The notes under the pieces are model-generated. The model searched no databases and was not told where the DNA came from. It saw only the letters and a list, made by a program, of their open reading frames with translations. From positions 1 through 64,000 of IMG/VR virus record IMGVR_UViG_3300037485_001282: a stretch of DNA of 64,000 nucleotides; one strand, written 5' to 3'. Origin of the DNA: a virus. Positions 52,201 through 59,817 of the stretch are shown piece after piece (position 1 is the first letter of the stretch; the number at the start of each line of letters is the position of its first letter). The translations under genes were made by a program, and so were the position numbers.

Positions 52201-53315
52201 ATTTTTTCCCCTATCTTCTTGAGAGCGGCTCTATATTCCTCTTCTGAAAATTGACTACCTAATTTACTTAAAGTTCTCTTCGAGTTAATTAAATATTCCC
52301 ATATTTTTTTCTTTTTATCGTCATCAAAGCTACTATTAATATACTTAAGAGTCTTAGTTAAACTATAAAGATCATCTTCGGTTGCTGTCTTTCCTAAAAG
52401 AATCTTAGCGATATTCTCAGGATACAATAGTGACAATTTGTTAATAGGTGATTCTAGTAAATCAAATGACTTAGATGTTTCTTGACCTTTAATTTTAACT
52501 ATGCCTTTTAACATCAATCCATTTATAGCAGATGATAATACTATTTTCTTATATTTACTAAAAACTGGAGTAACATCTAAGGAACTAGAAGTTACTTGTT
52601 CGCCACTTTCTAGTGACTTTAAGTTTACTTCATTTCCTTTTTTGGATAAACAGATAAACTCTTTTCCTTTAAATGTTACTCGCATTCCTTTTCTAATAGA
52701 AGTATTATTGGCGATGTCACTGTAGTTTTTTCTAAAATTTATTTGAACTTGATTCATTAACTTATCATAATCCATTGATGTTATATCTGCTACTTCCTTA
52801 ACGAAAGTTTCGGTAGATATTAGTCTGCATAATGCGTTGTGAACATCTATTAGAAAAATAGAGTTTATATCATTAACTTCATCGTCTATTGATAAAGATT
52901 TCCAATATTTTAGATATTTTTTAATATCTTCATCTACAATAAGTAAGAAGTTAATCTTTACGCCACTTATAGTTACAAAAATATCAGATGTAGTGGAAGT
53001 AACTATTTCCCCACTTTTTGCGATTTCTTCTTTTATTTTACTAAATGCTTCTTTTGGATCTAATTTATCGTCTAAATATAAATCAACATCTAAGTTTTTA
53101 ATTCCTTGGGTAATCTTTTTAGTCTCTGCTGTATTTGTATTTTCGTCTTCTAGATCCTCGACTGCTTTTTTTATGCTTTTCTTAAAAAAACGATAAGCTA
53201 ACTTAGTTGCGCCAATATCAAATAATGGTTCCTTTGATATTAGGTTCTTTTCTTTTAAGTTCTCTATTACTTTGTTAATGAAATTAAACGCAACTATTGT
53301 TTTATATTCGGACAT
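49224..53315 (-). CDS. large multidomain protein with ADP-ribosyltransferase domain, 1363 aa
   Basis: Residues about 30-145 look nucleotidyltransferase-like (LDVDLYLDD, then VKINFLLIVD). Residues about 565-690 contain GSFMVFNAQVLDG and EGLIIRAKAKEGKVIEFKAY, which recalls ligase motifs but is not certain. Residues about 885-960 are an ADP-ribosyltransferase domain of the polyvalent-protein type (WFRGSKLVDDSGKPRVFYHG, GIFFSESAKDARGYGRYV). Residues about 1097-1212 and 1232-1351 are a tandem duplication sharing GNxRWSE, GQPxTxxQI and SPTNxIWLxxVI. T4 Alt is a comparable packaged transferase; injection with the DNA is inference. Ribosome site GGGGGATCT. Confidence 0.82.
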   Translation of the reverse strand: MSEYKTIVAFNFINKVIENLKEKNLISKEPLFDIGATKLAYRFFKKSIKKAVEDLEDENTNTAETKKITQGIKNLDVDLYLDDKLDPKEAFSKIKEEIAKSGEIVTSTTSDIFVTISGVKINFLLIVDEDIKKYLKYWKSLSIDDEVNDINSIFLIDVHNALCRLISTETFVKEVADITSMDYDKLMNQVQINFRKNYSDIANNTSIRKGMRVTFKGKEFICLSKKGNEVNLKSLESGEQVTSSSLDVTPVFSKYKKIVLSSAINGLMLKGIVKIKGQETSKSFDLLESPINKLSLLYPENIAKILLGKTATEDDLYSLTKTLKYINSSFDDDKKKKIWEYLINSKRTLSKLGSQFSEEEYRAALKKIGEKIGINKILDQDFPVIPIDKEISNLTEQANSLIYNEEKKTKRIPKLDGDPTELSTSDYIDLLEIIYPHITKGNLVADNTEVNIVEKIDALYCQFGLNKNKDFFMESRDSGEVTKDNYETKFSDNETFKNTFKFLLENKLVISVLNSLSKELDDPIKFEAELIVNPNADDIEAPIKVKEVSYDRKIVGNQGSFMVFNAQVLDGKNWTQPNRTTLNKLITNVQDADSKEWRVFSDTTHASIAEPLSIDFNFKQLDTYLKSENGITKLKELLNSKLTPEKRRVVELLTESKKKIQEALDTHSNNVKSNFSPDAIEGLIIRAKAKEGKVIEFKAYSENYVNEKETNSKLKNETVDIISNLKAQIKSKLLHLNVNSDTSVTQSLYQVSSKDPSIQDPSQIITETLKSLVKETADFSNVKKEAIELLRGSRNKLIELKDAILLTKETSDPIKYKSNIKLLKDTSNELKRYSKILKGNSEGIDYLIEVFKSIYKVPLEKILGESFNYLNEEVSRNDNSDFEDWFRGSKLVDDSGKPRVFYHGTNEKFNKFEIGKKSIRSVLFDEYEVTSSGIFFSESAKDARGYGRYVNSFYLRSYKPFLSPDMIPASTLDSTECVKVYNDCLYIFEPAIVEKNGKRYIEVENGINYKEVINDEKSEDCGEWLMAIFSENLIDWNMLDKPEVVKRIKEKGYDSVEVAENKDYSGKSMFIMDMDNIWLNTKSLNEDFSVHDDETETFDLPDCFIDREGNRINITNLSHNEFAADQGYNDAIDYVRKTGNIRWSEITNSIDIGQPMTRDQIEVIKKICKYSPIVKRGENIIVEVWNDDGAAICLNSSPTNEIWLSRVIQASKVNRKAVSENFSLNDDDFEDTFDFPRGFIGRDGEAIEIGRQSHMSYARSQGYDCDIEYCIGTGNVRWSEELNGMTIGQPLTSEQINIIKMLAKYSFQVKKGENIFIDVWNKNQTLVDTFETSPTNDIWLAKVIEATKSEKEKGNEKWRKSAE
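50740..50870 (-). repeat. ten-base word array inside the ADP-ribosyltransferase gene
   Basis: On the minus strand AGCTACTCAA-AGATACTAGT and AGATACTCAA-AGATACTTAA-AGGTAACT run head to tail within the reading frame, with more copies nearby. Ten is not a multiple of three, so the same word is read in different frames and the repeat exists at DNA rather than protein level. Confidence 0.7.
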
Positions 53316-53365
53316 AGATCCCCCGCACTCTTATTTATCTATTTTAGTATATTATAACGAGAAAC

Positions 53366-53397
53366 AAAAAAAGGAACGTATATTCTACGTTCCTTTT
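53366..53397 (-). terminator. rho-independent terminator
   Basis: Twelve-base arms (53369-53380 and 53386-53397; core AAGGAACGTA and TACGTTCCTT) with a five-base loop and a T tract on the minus strand, 22 bases after the stop of the disordered acidic protein. Confidence 0.92.
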
Positions 53398-53418
53398 CTG
53401 AATCTATTAAGATTGAAT

Positions 53419-54000
53419 TCACTTTTTCTTTTTGAGTTTGCCTTTACTTTCAGCTAATTCTTCTGGTTGGGCTTCTGGTTGAGTTTCGAGTTCGCCACCA
53501 CCAATATCATCTAATCCTGCGGCATCGCCAATTTCGCCTTCTCCACCATGTTCAGCTTCACCACTTTCTTCGGCAGCGATTGCTTCAATAGCAGATGAAA
53601 GTTCCTTAGCAGCAGCGGTTAAACGTTCCCATGGAGTTAATTCGGCTGGGGCACCACCAATATCGCCGCCTTCTTCACCACCGATACTACCCATATCTTC
53701 GTCACCTTCTGTTGCGCCTGCGTCATCTATACCGCCAACATCAGCGTCGATACTTTCGGGAGCGCCAGTATCTTCATTTTCCTCTTCAGCAAGATTTTCA
53801 ACGCCTGCTGGTGGTTTTGCTAATGGGGTGCGGACATTCTTGGCAGTTCCAGTTGCAGCGACCTTGCGAACTAGTTTGATATTCTCTCCATCACCAGTTC
53901 CGCGAGTAATATCGCCTTCTTTTAAAGTTGGCTCTAAAGTTTCCCAAGCCTCTTTAATAAGTCTGGTTTTGTTGTCGTCATTGAGATTATAAGCAGTCAT
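53419..54000 (-). CDS. acidic, disordered protein with basic tail, 193 aa
   Basis: After a short helical N-terminus (DDNKTRLIKEAWETLEP), residues about 65-185 are dominated by Glu, Gly, Ala and Asp (EENEDTGAPESID, GGEEGGDIGGAP) with one ordered island (LTPWERLTAAAKELSSAIEA). The end is KGKLKKKK. Base composition is more GC-rich than the neighbours. Start ribosome site GGAGGATCAC, late promoter 30 bases upstream, terminator downstream: an independent, probably late and abundant protein. A scaffold- or packaging-related role is possible; not established. Confidence 0.8.
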   Translation of the reverse strand: MTAYNLNDDNKTRLIKEAWETLEPTLKEGDITRGTGDGENIKLVRKVAATGTAKNVRTPLAKPPAGVENLAEEENEDTGAPESIDADVGGIDDAGATEGDEDMGSIGGEEGGDIGGAPAELTPWERLTAAAKELSSAIEAIAAEESGEAEHGGEGEIGDAAGLDDIGGGELETQPEAQPEELAESKGKLKKKK

Positions 54001-54030
54001 GTGATCCTCCGTTTGGATTAAGATAATATT

Positions 54031-54038
54031 TATTTATA
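54031..54038 (-). promoter_or_regulatory. T4-type late promoter for the acidic protein
   Basis: Exact TATAAATA on the minus strand, 30 bases before the ATG at 54000. A second exact octamer lies at 54124-54131 in the same orientation, so the gene may have two late starts or one of them is chance. Confidence 0.55.
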
Positions 54039-54106
54039 TGCGAGACACTAATTTTTTTCATTAAGTCAATTTTCTAGTTCAGTAGAATAATAAAAAATCA
54101 AATAAA

Positions 54107-54115
54107 TGATATAAT
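54107..54115 (+). promoter_or_regulatory. extended -10 promoter for the plus-strand glycosylation operon
   Basis: TGATATAAT on the plus strand, 27 bases before the ATG at 54143, which has AAAAGGAAATAC upstream. No convincing -35. It would drive the four rightward transferase genes. Confidence 0.55.
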
Positions 54116-54142
54116 CATTTAGTTATTTATAAAAGGAAATAC

Positions 54143-54877
54143 ATGCCATTAAACGTAGGAATCGGGTTGTGTTCATATAAAAGACCCGATTTAGCAAATA
54201 AGATATGCTCGGAGATTATATCTACGGTAGATAACTCCAAATACAATATACAGACCGTTTGTAGTGTGGATGATTTGAATATTTCTGGGTATGAAACAGT
54301 TAAGTCGCGGTTTAACTTAATATATGGGGAAAATAGTGGAATATCAGTTAATAAGAATAGACTTTTAAAGTTCCTAAAAGGAAACGATGTTATTTTTATA
54401 GTTGAAGATGATATTAGCTTTATTAAGCCTGGGTGGATTGACATTTATCTAAATGCTATACAAGTAACTGGAATACAACACTTTAACTATATAGTATCTG
54501 ATTATAGAAAGTTTATTACGAAAATTTTAAAATTTAATGAAGAAGTTTCCCTCGGTATAACTGGCCCATATGTCAATGGTGTTCTAATGGTTATGACGAA
54601 AAAATGTATAGATACTGTTGGTGGGTTTGATATGCGGTTTAAAAAGTATGGGTATGAGCACGCTGAATTTACTAGAAGATGTTCATTAAATAACCTTTAT
54701 CCACCACAGCATGTGCATTTGATGTCTGCTTCTGATTATATTGGGTGGGAACACTCTGATTCGGTTATAATTAGTTCCGAGAAACAAGAATTTATAGACT
54801 ATAACGCCAAAATCTTCCACACTATTGTTAATAAAAACTTTATTCCTTATGAAACGGTTGGGTACATAAATGCATGA
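54143..54877 (+). CDS. glycosyltransferase, GT-A type, 244 aa
   Basis: GLCSYKRPDLANKICSEII is the nucleotide-binding first strand. DVIFIVEDDISFIKPGWIDI carries the Asp-rich site. The later NGVLMVMTKKCIDTVGGFDM, then FKKYGYEHAEFTRRC matches GT2-like acceptor-side motifs. First gene of a four-gene rightward operon; overlaps the next by eight bases. No membrane segment, so it acts in the cytoplasm. Substrate unknown. Confidence 0.83.
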   Translation: MPLNVGIGLCSYKRPDLANKICSEIISTVDNSKYNIQTVCSVDDLNISGYETVKSRFNLIYGENSGISVNKNRLLKFLKGNDVIFIVEDDISFIKPGWIDIYLNAIQVTGIQHFNYIVSDYRKFITKILKFNEEVSLGITGPYVNGVLMVMTKKCIDTVGGFDMRFKKYGYEHAEFTRRCSLNNLYPPQHVHLMSASDYIGWEHSDSVIISSEKQEFIDYNAKIFHTIVNKNFIPYETVGYINA

Positions 54878-55646
54878 TATAAGAGATGTTACATTCAATA
54901 TTCCAGTGAAAATAGATCAGCCCGATAGATTACGAAATTTATCTATAGTGATGGGGTATTTAAATAAATATTTTAAAACCAACATAATACTATCAGAAAT
55001 GGATGAATCTAGTAAATTAAATGATTTATTTAAAGATATATCGTTTAAGCACGTATTCATGAAAACAAGTAGTCCATATTTTCATCGAACCATGATGCTT
55101 AACTATATGGCAAAGGTATCAACAACACCAATTATAGTTAATTATGACTGTGATATTTTATTAACTCCAGATCAAATAGTTGAGGCTGTGAATAAAATAA
55201 GGTTCTTTGGAGAAGAAATGGTTTTTCCATATGATGGGAATTTCTATGACGTACAGCCTCAATATATAGATCTAATTAAAAACAACTTAGCTATAGAAAC
55301 TATATCCACTAGAACAATGTGTAAAAATTTACGACCAGAAGGAGATTCTGTTGGTGGGGTTATCTTTTGGAAAAAAAGTAAATTTATGGAAATAGGTATG
55401 GAAAATGAAAATTTCATATCATGGGGGTTCGAGGATACCGAAAGATACGAAAGAGCGAAGAAACTAAATGTAAAAATATACAGAGGAAACGGTGGGTTAA
55501 TTCACTTACATCACAACTCAAGTCTTAACAGCGCCAACGCATCTCATCCGTTTTATCTTCAAAACGAAAACGAATACAAAAAAGTTAATCAAATGAGTCC
55601 AGACACATTACTAAATTACGTTAAAACATGGGCTTGGGCAAAATAA
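54870..55646 (+). CDS. glycosyltransferase, GT7/galactosyltransferase-like, 258 aa
   Basis: RDVTFNIPVKIDQPDRLRNL, then TPIIVNYDCDILLTPDQIVE (D-x-D) and VGGVIFWKKSKFMEIGMENE, FISWGFEDTERYERAK, which is the C-terminal signature of beta-1,4-galactosyltransferase-like (GT7C) enzymes. It is paralogous to the next gene, sharing DVTFNIP, the D-x-D strand, MENEN-ISWG-ED and the C-terminal KxxQMSPDTLLNYVKT-type end. Operon-coupled. Confidence 0.85.
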   Translation: MHDIRDVTFNIPVKIDQPDRLRNLSIVMGYLNKYFKTNIILSEMDESSKLNDLFKDISFKHVFMKTSSPYFHRTMMLNYMAKVSTTPIIVNYDCDILLTPDQIVEAVNKIRFFGEEMVFPYDGNFYDVQPQYIDLIKNNLAIETISTRTMCKNLRPEGDSVGGVIFWKKSKFMEIGMENENFISWGFEDTERYERAKKLNVKIYRGNGGLIHLHHNSSLNSANASHPFYLQNENEYKKVNQMSPDTLLNYVKTWAWAK

Positions 55647-56672
55647 ATGTCAATATACAAAAATATATTAAAAAGACCAATAAAAATATTAATGCATGGA
55701 ATTAGAAAGATAGTTTTACCTGGACAAAAAATAGAAGGAGGGGAAGAACTGAGAAGTTATGCTGGATTGATGAAAATAGAATCAAAAAATAATGAAGAAA
55801 GAAATAACCTAATATCGAATGCGTTTGAAAAATATTTTGGGGATCTAAAAATAGAAACACATACTAGAATAGTAACTAATGAGGAAATTATGGAAAAAGC
55901 GGATTTAACCGACGTAACATTCAATATACCTATATCTATAGAGTCAGAAGACCGAAAAAACAACCTAACTCTTATATTAGATTATATTGGGAAATATTTT
56001 AACACAAATGTAATTATTTGTGAGAGTTCCGAAAAAATGAATATTAAGGATTTTTGGAAACCAGAATGGTCTTCATTTGTTAGAATTCTCTTTGCGGAAA
56101 ATAAAACTCAATTTTTCTATAAAACAAAGCTACTAAACGAATTAGCAAAAATGTCAAAGACCGAGATAATTGTTAGCTATGATAGCGATGTTATTTTAAG
56201 CCCGAGTTTATATATACAAGCAGCAAACGCAATTAGAAACAAAGAATATGATTTCTGCTACCCATTCAATAAACCACTTAAGCATATAAAAAAGGAAACT
56301 TTCCCATTAATTAGAGACACTCTAGATGTATCGATTATCGACCCACACACGGAAATAACTCATCCAGGGGTTCCTCCAGGTGGATGCTTCTTTATGAATA
56401 GAGAAAAATTTATAATGGCTGGAATGGAAAACGAAAATATGATTTCCTGGGGACCAGAAGATCAAGAGCGTTTATACAGAGTTCGAAAGTTAGGATATAC
56501 TGTTGGGGCGTTAAATGGATCTCTTTATCATCTAGATCACCATATCACACCAAATAGTTTCTATACAAACCCGATTTATCATAAAAACGTGGATGAGTTT
56601 AATAAAATACAGAAAATGTCATTAACCGATCTAGAAGATTATATTAAAACTTTTTATTGGATCAAAAAATGA
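55647..56672 (+). CDS. glycosyltransferase paralogue with N-terminal extension, 341 aa
   Basis: Residues about 90-341 align along their length with the upstream protein: LTDVTFNIPISIESEDRKNN, TEIIVSYDSDVILSPSLYIQ, PPGGCFFMNREKFIMAGMEN, MISWGPEDQERLYRVRKLG, LYHLDHH. The first 90 residues are an extra Lys-rich segment with GQKIEGGEELRSYAGLMKIE, not found in its partner. It begins one base after the previous stop. A tandem duplication followed by divergence is the simplest account; the two may add different sugars. Confidence 0.85.
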   Translation: MSIYKNILKRPIKILMHGIRKIVLPGQKIEGGEELRSYAGLMKIESKNNEERNNLISNAFEKYFGDLKIETHTRIVTNEEIMEKADLTDVTFNIPISIESEDRKNNLTLILDYIGKYFNTNVIICESSEKMNIKDFWKPEWSSFVRILFAENKTQFFYKTKLLNELAKMSKTEIIVSYDSDVILSPSLYIQAANAIRNKEYDFCYPFNKPLKHIKKETFPLIRDTLDVSIIDPHTEITHPGVPPGGCFFMNREKFIMAGMENENMISWGPEDQERLYRVRKLGYTVGALNGSLYHLDHHITPNSFYTNPIYHKNVDEFNKIQKMSLTDLEDYIKTFYWIKK

Positions 56673-57526
56673 AAATACAGATTTTCTCAGACTTTGCCAC
56701 TCCTTCAGAAATTCTAGGAGCTATGCGTTCCTGGGGCAAGGATATTCAGTATAAAAATATTGAATTTGTGTGTGACAATAATTTCTCTCACGCTGTAATT
56801 ATTAATACAGCAACTCCATCTCTTTCTATACCAAAAGAAAATGTGATGACTTTTATGTGGGAACCATATGAGCTTTTAAATATGCCAAGGTTTATGGAAT
56901 ACAATAAGCAACATAGTGGATGCATAATTAACCACGATAAAAACTTCATGAATGGTCCTATTGTTAAAGAATGGATTCCATTTCTACCGCCACTTCCACT
57001 AAATCAAACTTATAATCCAATCAAAACCAATGTAATGAGCATAATAGCCTCAACGAAATCATACTTACCTGGACATTCACTAAGACATCAAATAATCCAA
57101 AGAATTCTTAAATCTGATTTAGATATTCATATATATGGAAACGGTATAGAAAGTATATACGGTAAAGAAGATAAAAGAATTAAAGGAACTCTAGTTAATA
57201 AAGAAGATGGGCTTCTTCCGTATCTATATACTATATCTTTAGAAAACACAAGATATAACTATTATGTTACAGAAAAATTCACAGATCCTATTATTTGTGG
57301 ATGTGTTCCTCTTTATTGGGGTGCTAATTGCATAACTAATGTTTATGGAAACGAATCTCATTTTGATCTACCAAATACAACTAACGCCGATGAGATATTT
57401 GATTGTATTAAAGTGATTTTTAATAACCCATCAAAGTACCTTAAAGATACTTCAAAGGTTATTAATCAACTAAAAGGTACTAATAATTTACCTCATTATA
57501 TTTGGAGTCACTTCAACGAGAAGTAA
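56669..57526 (+). CDS. alpha-1,3-fucosyltransferase-like (GT10), 285 aa
   Basis: The diagnostic GT10 block is clear: LYTISLENTRYNYYVTEKFT, then DPIICGCVPLYWGA. Upstream NVMTFMWEPYELLNMPRFME and SHFDLP with the C-terminal helix support it. GT10 enzymes transfer L-fucose from GDP-fucose. The true start is ATG 56669, overlapping the preceding TGA, not the in-frame TTG at 56657. It converges with the minus-strand block, overlapping the next gene by 14 bases. Confidence 0.88.
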   Translation: MKIQIFSDFATPSEILGAMRSWGKDIQYKNIEFVCDNNFSHAVIINTATPSLSIPKENVMTFMWEPYELLNMPRFMEYNKQHSGCIINHDKNFMNGPIVKEWIPFLPPLPLNQTYNPIKTNVMSIIASTKSYLPGHSLRHQIIQRILKSDLDIHIYGNGIESIYGKEDKRIKGTLVNKEDGLLPYLYTISLENTRYNYYVTEKFTDPIICGCVPLYWGANCITNVYGNESHFDLPNTTNADEIFDCIKVIFNNPSKYLKDTSKVINQLKGTNNLPHYIWSHFNEK

Positions 57527-58340
57527 AGTTAAGATTCATTTCGAAATGTGGGCTAGGGGTCATTAGATCATAAATCCCATTAGTATCTATTATAGCCCCT
57601 TTAAGAAACTTAGAGTTAATCTCTTCGGCTGTTAATAGACAAGTTACTCCAGCGTGATTTCCATTTTCTTCTTGGACTTTATTTGCTGGGATATTTAGTA
57701 TCTTAGCCTTTTCAAAACAAAGCATAGATTTTCTATTTCTTGGTGAATTTGCTGCTAAGTAAGATTCAAATGTGTTGGGAGCTTTATATGGCGCATTTTC
57801 TATTGTTGAGATAATATCAAACGTTCTGAACAAATGACCATCCACGGACATTGGATAACCCCAGTCGCTAGGGTATCCATGAAATAGATCATTATTAGCG
57901 GCATCGATCCAGTTCCACAAAAAGTTATGTAATTTCGGAATCTTCACGTCTCTTTTTTGGGTATAGCATTTACTAATATAAGGAGCCATTCTCAAAGATA
58001 CTGTTAAAATATCTTCATGATACATGAAAGTTTTAATTGGAGTTTCTTCTAACCCAAATCGTCTAATGAAAACATTATCATCAACTAAAAACATAGTATA
58101 TTCATCTGCTCTAGTTACTAGTTGAATTAAATCATTTTTAAAATTATGTTCTCTAATAAAATTAAATTCAGGGTGTAGTTTCATTAATAAACTATACCCA
58201 GCATCAAATTCTTCGGTAGTTGATTTATATAAAATGGAAATTCTATTCTCATTCCATTTAACAAACTTTTCTTTAATTGAACGTAAAAGCAACTCTAATT
58301 GGCATGCTCTGTTCTTTGAGAATATTACTATGTTAACCAT
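57513..58340 (-). CDS. glycosyltransferase-like, 275 aa
   Basis: NIVIFSKNRACQLELLLRSI is a GT-A first strand with the loop typical of related phage and LPS transferases. EYTMFLVDDNVFIRRFG gives a D-D site. FLWNWIDAANNDLFHGYPSD and a conserved late GNHAGVTCLLTAEE follow. No membrane segment. Ribosome site GGAACAAACC. Donor unknown. Confidence 0.8.
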   Translation of the reverse strand: MVNIVIFSKNRACQLELLLRSIKEKFVKWNENRISILYKSTTEEFDAGYSLLMKLHPEFNFIREHNFKNDLIQLVTRADEYTMFLVDDNVFIRRFGLEETPIKTFMYHEDILTVSLRMAPYISKCYTQKRDVKIPKLHNFLWNWIDAANNDLFHGYPSDWGYPMSVDGHLFRTFDIISTIENAPYKAPNTFESYLAANSPRNRKSMLCFEKAKILNIPANKVQEENGNHAGVTCLLTAEEINSKFLKGAIIDTNGIYDLMTPSPHFEMNLNFTSR

Positions 58341-58350
58341 TGGTTTGTTC

Positions 58351-59037
58351 CTAGATTCTTGAAGCGTAGAATTTTTCGACTGGGAATTGCCAACTAGTGT
58401 TATGAGGCGGGGGTCCAGTTTTTCCCCCAGGTGATTCTAGTTCCAATATATCACCGTACAAATTTACTTCAGATAAGTTATATCCTTCTTCTTCAAAAAA
58501 GAAACCATATCCACCCTCAAGGCATCCAACGTCTCCACGGGAACTTGGAAGTAACTTATCTACTCCTTTTGCTTCCAGTTTCTCCATTAAGGTTCTTTTT
58601 ATAAAAAACAGAGGACCATAACAGCCTTTTCCATTAAACTTATCTGGAGTGTAACTATATCCAGTTTCGTTAGTTATCTTCTCAGCCCAGGCATTAAATG
58701 AAGGAGCTACTGTTCTATTAAAAGTTGCTAGAGTTACTAAATCTCGTTCCTTTAAATAATCCAAATTGGCTTTTATTCGCATAGTATCGTGAAGGAAATA
58801 GTAGAAATCTCTTTTATATTTCTTAAAGGCATGCCAATAAGCGCCTATCATCCAATTTTTGTTACCAACATCTTCTATTATTACATTATATGGTTTAAGT
58901 AAATCAAAATAAGACTTATCATCTGAGTCACTATCAACTACTACTATTTCCTCAGTTGGATGAAAGTTCCTAATATCTTGAACTAATGGTAAAATGTGGT
59001 TATTCTTTGATGAATACTTACATGGGATAACAAACAT
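58351..59037 (-). CDS. glycosyltransferase-like, 228 aa
   Basis: FVIPCKYSSKNNHILPLVQD, then EEIVVVDSDSDDKSYFD and DFYYFLHDTMRIKANLDYLK are consistent with a compact GT-A fold. The later KGCYGPLFFIKRTLMEKLEA and GYGFFFEEEGYNLSEVNLYG resemble other phage sugar transferases. Catalytic assignment is tentative. Ribosome site AAAAGGAATTTAA; same leftward unit as its neighbours. Confidence 0.72.
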   Translation of the reverse strand: MFVIPCKYSSKNNHILPLVQDIRNFHPTEEIVVVDSDSDDKSYFDLLKPYNVIIEDVGNKNWMIGAYWHAFKKYKRDFYYFLHDTMRIKANLDYLKERDLVTLATFNRTVAPSFNAWAEKITNETGYSYTPDKFNGKGCYGPLFFIKRTLMEKLEAKGVDKLLPSSRGDVGCLEGGYGFFFEEEGYNLSEVNLYGDILELESPGGKTGPPPHNTSWQFPVEKFYASRI

Positions 59038-59048
59038 TTAAATTCCTT

Positions 59049-59516
59049 TTAAAAATAATTAAAAATGTAATCGGTGCAAATACCTAAACAAGACCGAAGA
59101 TCCTGATTTGAATAAGTTACTCTATGATTCTCTGGTAATACGCATATACTATTGGAAGTCAATTTTTTCCCTGGATAAGCCCATATAAAGTTCCTTGAAG
59201 TTAATACGAAATCATCTTTATCGTGAAAGAAACAATTATGTGTGTCTTTTAAGGAGAATAAAGCATCTAGGTTTTTACAGTGAACCCAAAGATGATCATA
59301 GTAACTATCAAGGAAATCTGTAGAAACTGGATATTGAGGATAATCATGTCCTAAGAAAAACCGATTATCTTCTTTCCATACATCTATTTCAACATCAAAC
59401 GAAAATTCGGTAATACAAAGTTTTATTTGAGTTATTGTGTTTTCTGTTTTTGGGTCTGGTCCATTTAAATTACCTCGATGGGAAATACGATACTGATTAT
59501 ACTTCGAATTTATCAT
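59049..59516 (-). CDS. glycerophosphodiester phosphodiesterase-like protein, 155 aa
   Basis: Starts RISHRGNLNGP, then TENTITQIK, VEIDVWKEDNRFFLGHDYP and LWVHCKNLDAL. This is the GDPD layout with HRG, E-N-T, the E-x-D metal pair and G-H-D, but at 155 residues it is shorter than usual GDPD enzymes (about 240), with the barrel's second half reduced. Members hydrolyse glycerophosphodiesters; here it may act on a glycan or lipid-linked headgroup. It overlaps the cupin gene by 20 bases. Confidence 0.78.
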   Translation of the reverse strand: MINSKYNQYRISHRGNLNGPDPKTENTITQIKLCITEFSFDVEIDVWKEDNRFFLGHDYPQYPVSTDFLDSYYDHLWVHCKNLDALFSLKDTHNCFFHDKDDFVLTSRNFIWAYPGKKLTSNSICVLPENHRVTYSNQDLRSCLGICTDYIFNYF

Positions 59517-59817
59517 TTTTCGCTCCAGGAACCTTAACTACAACAGTTTTAGTATCCTCTAATACTCTAAAATCAGTAACTTCTAGTGGATTGATGATAA
59601 TAATATCTCCTTTTTTATACTGGATATTATTCATCTCAACTAATCCATCTGATAGAAAAGTAATTTCAGTGGCTATTTTATGATAATGCCCTGGATGATA
59701 CTCTCCCTTTTTGTATTCCTTATAAGCAACTTCGCAACTACTTGTGCTAAAAGCTACTGGAGTAATATCGCCAACAAACCACCCCTTTATCATGTTTTCT
59801 ATATTAAAAACGTTCAT
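59497..59817 (-). CDS. cupin-domain protein, 106 aa
   Basis: EYHPGHYHKIATEITFLSDG carries the cupin metal ligands (H-x-x-H-x-H and a later Glu), followed by GDIIIINPLEVTDFRVLEDT, the second cupin motif. Small cupins often serve as sugar-nucleotide isomerases/epimerases or sensors in glycan clusters. It overlaps genes on both sides, so is tightly coupled. Reaction unknown. Confidence 0.82.
   Translation of the reverse strand: MNVFNIENMIKGWFVGDITPVAFSTSSCEVAYKEYKKGEYHPGHYHKIATEITFLSDGLVEMNNIQYKKGDIIIINPLEVTDFRVLEDTKTVVVKVPGAKNDKFEV

Noticed and set aside
53631-53879. His/Arg/Leu-rich plus-strand frame
   Set aside because: Mirror of the low-complexity acidic gene on the other strand; composition is an artefact of that repeat.
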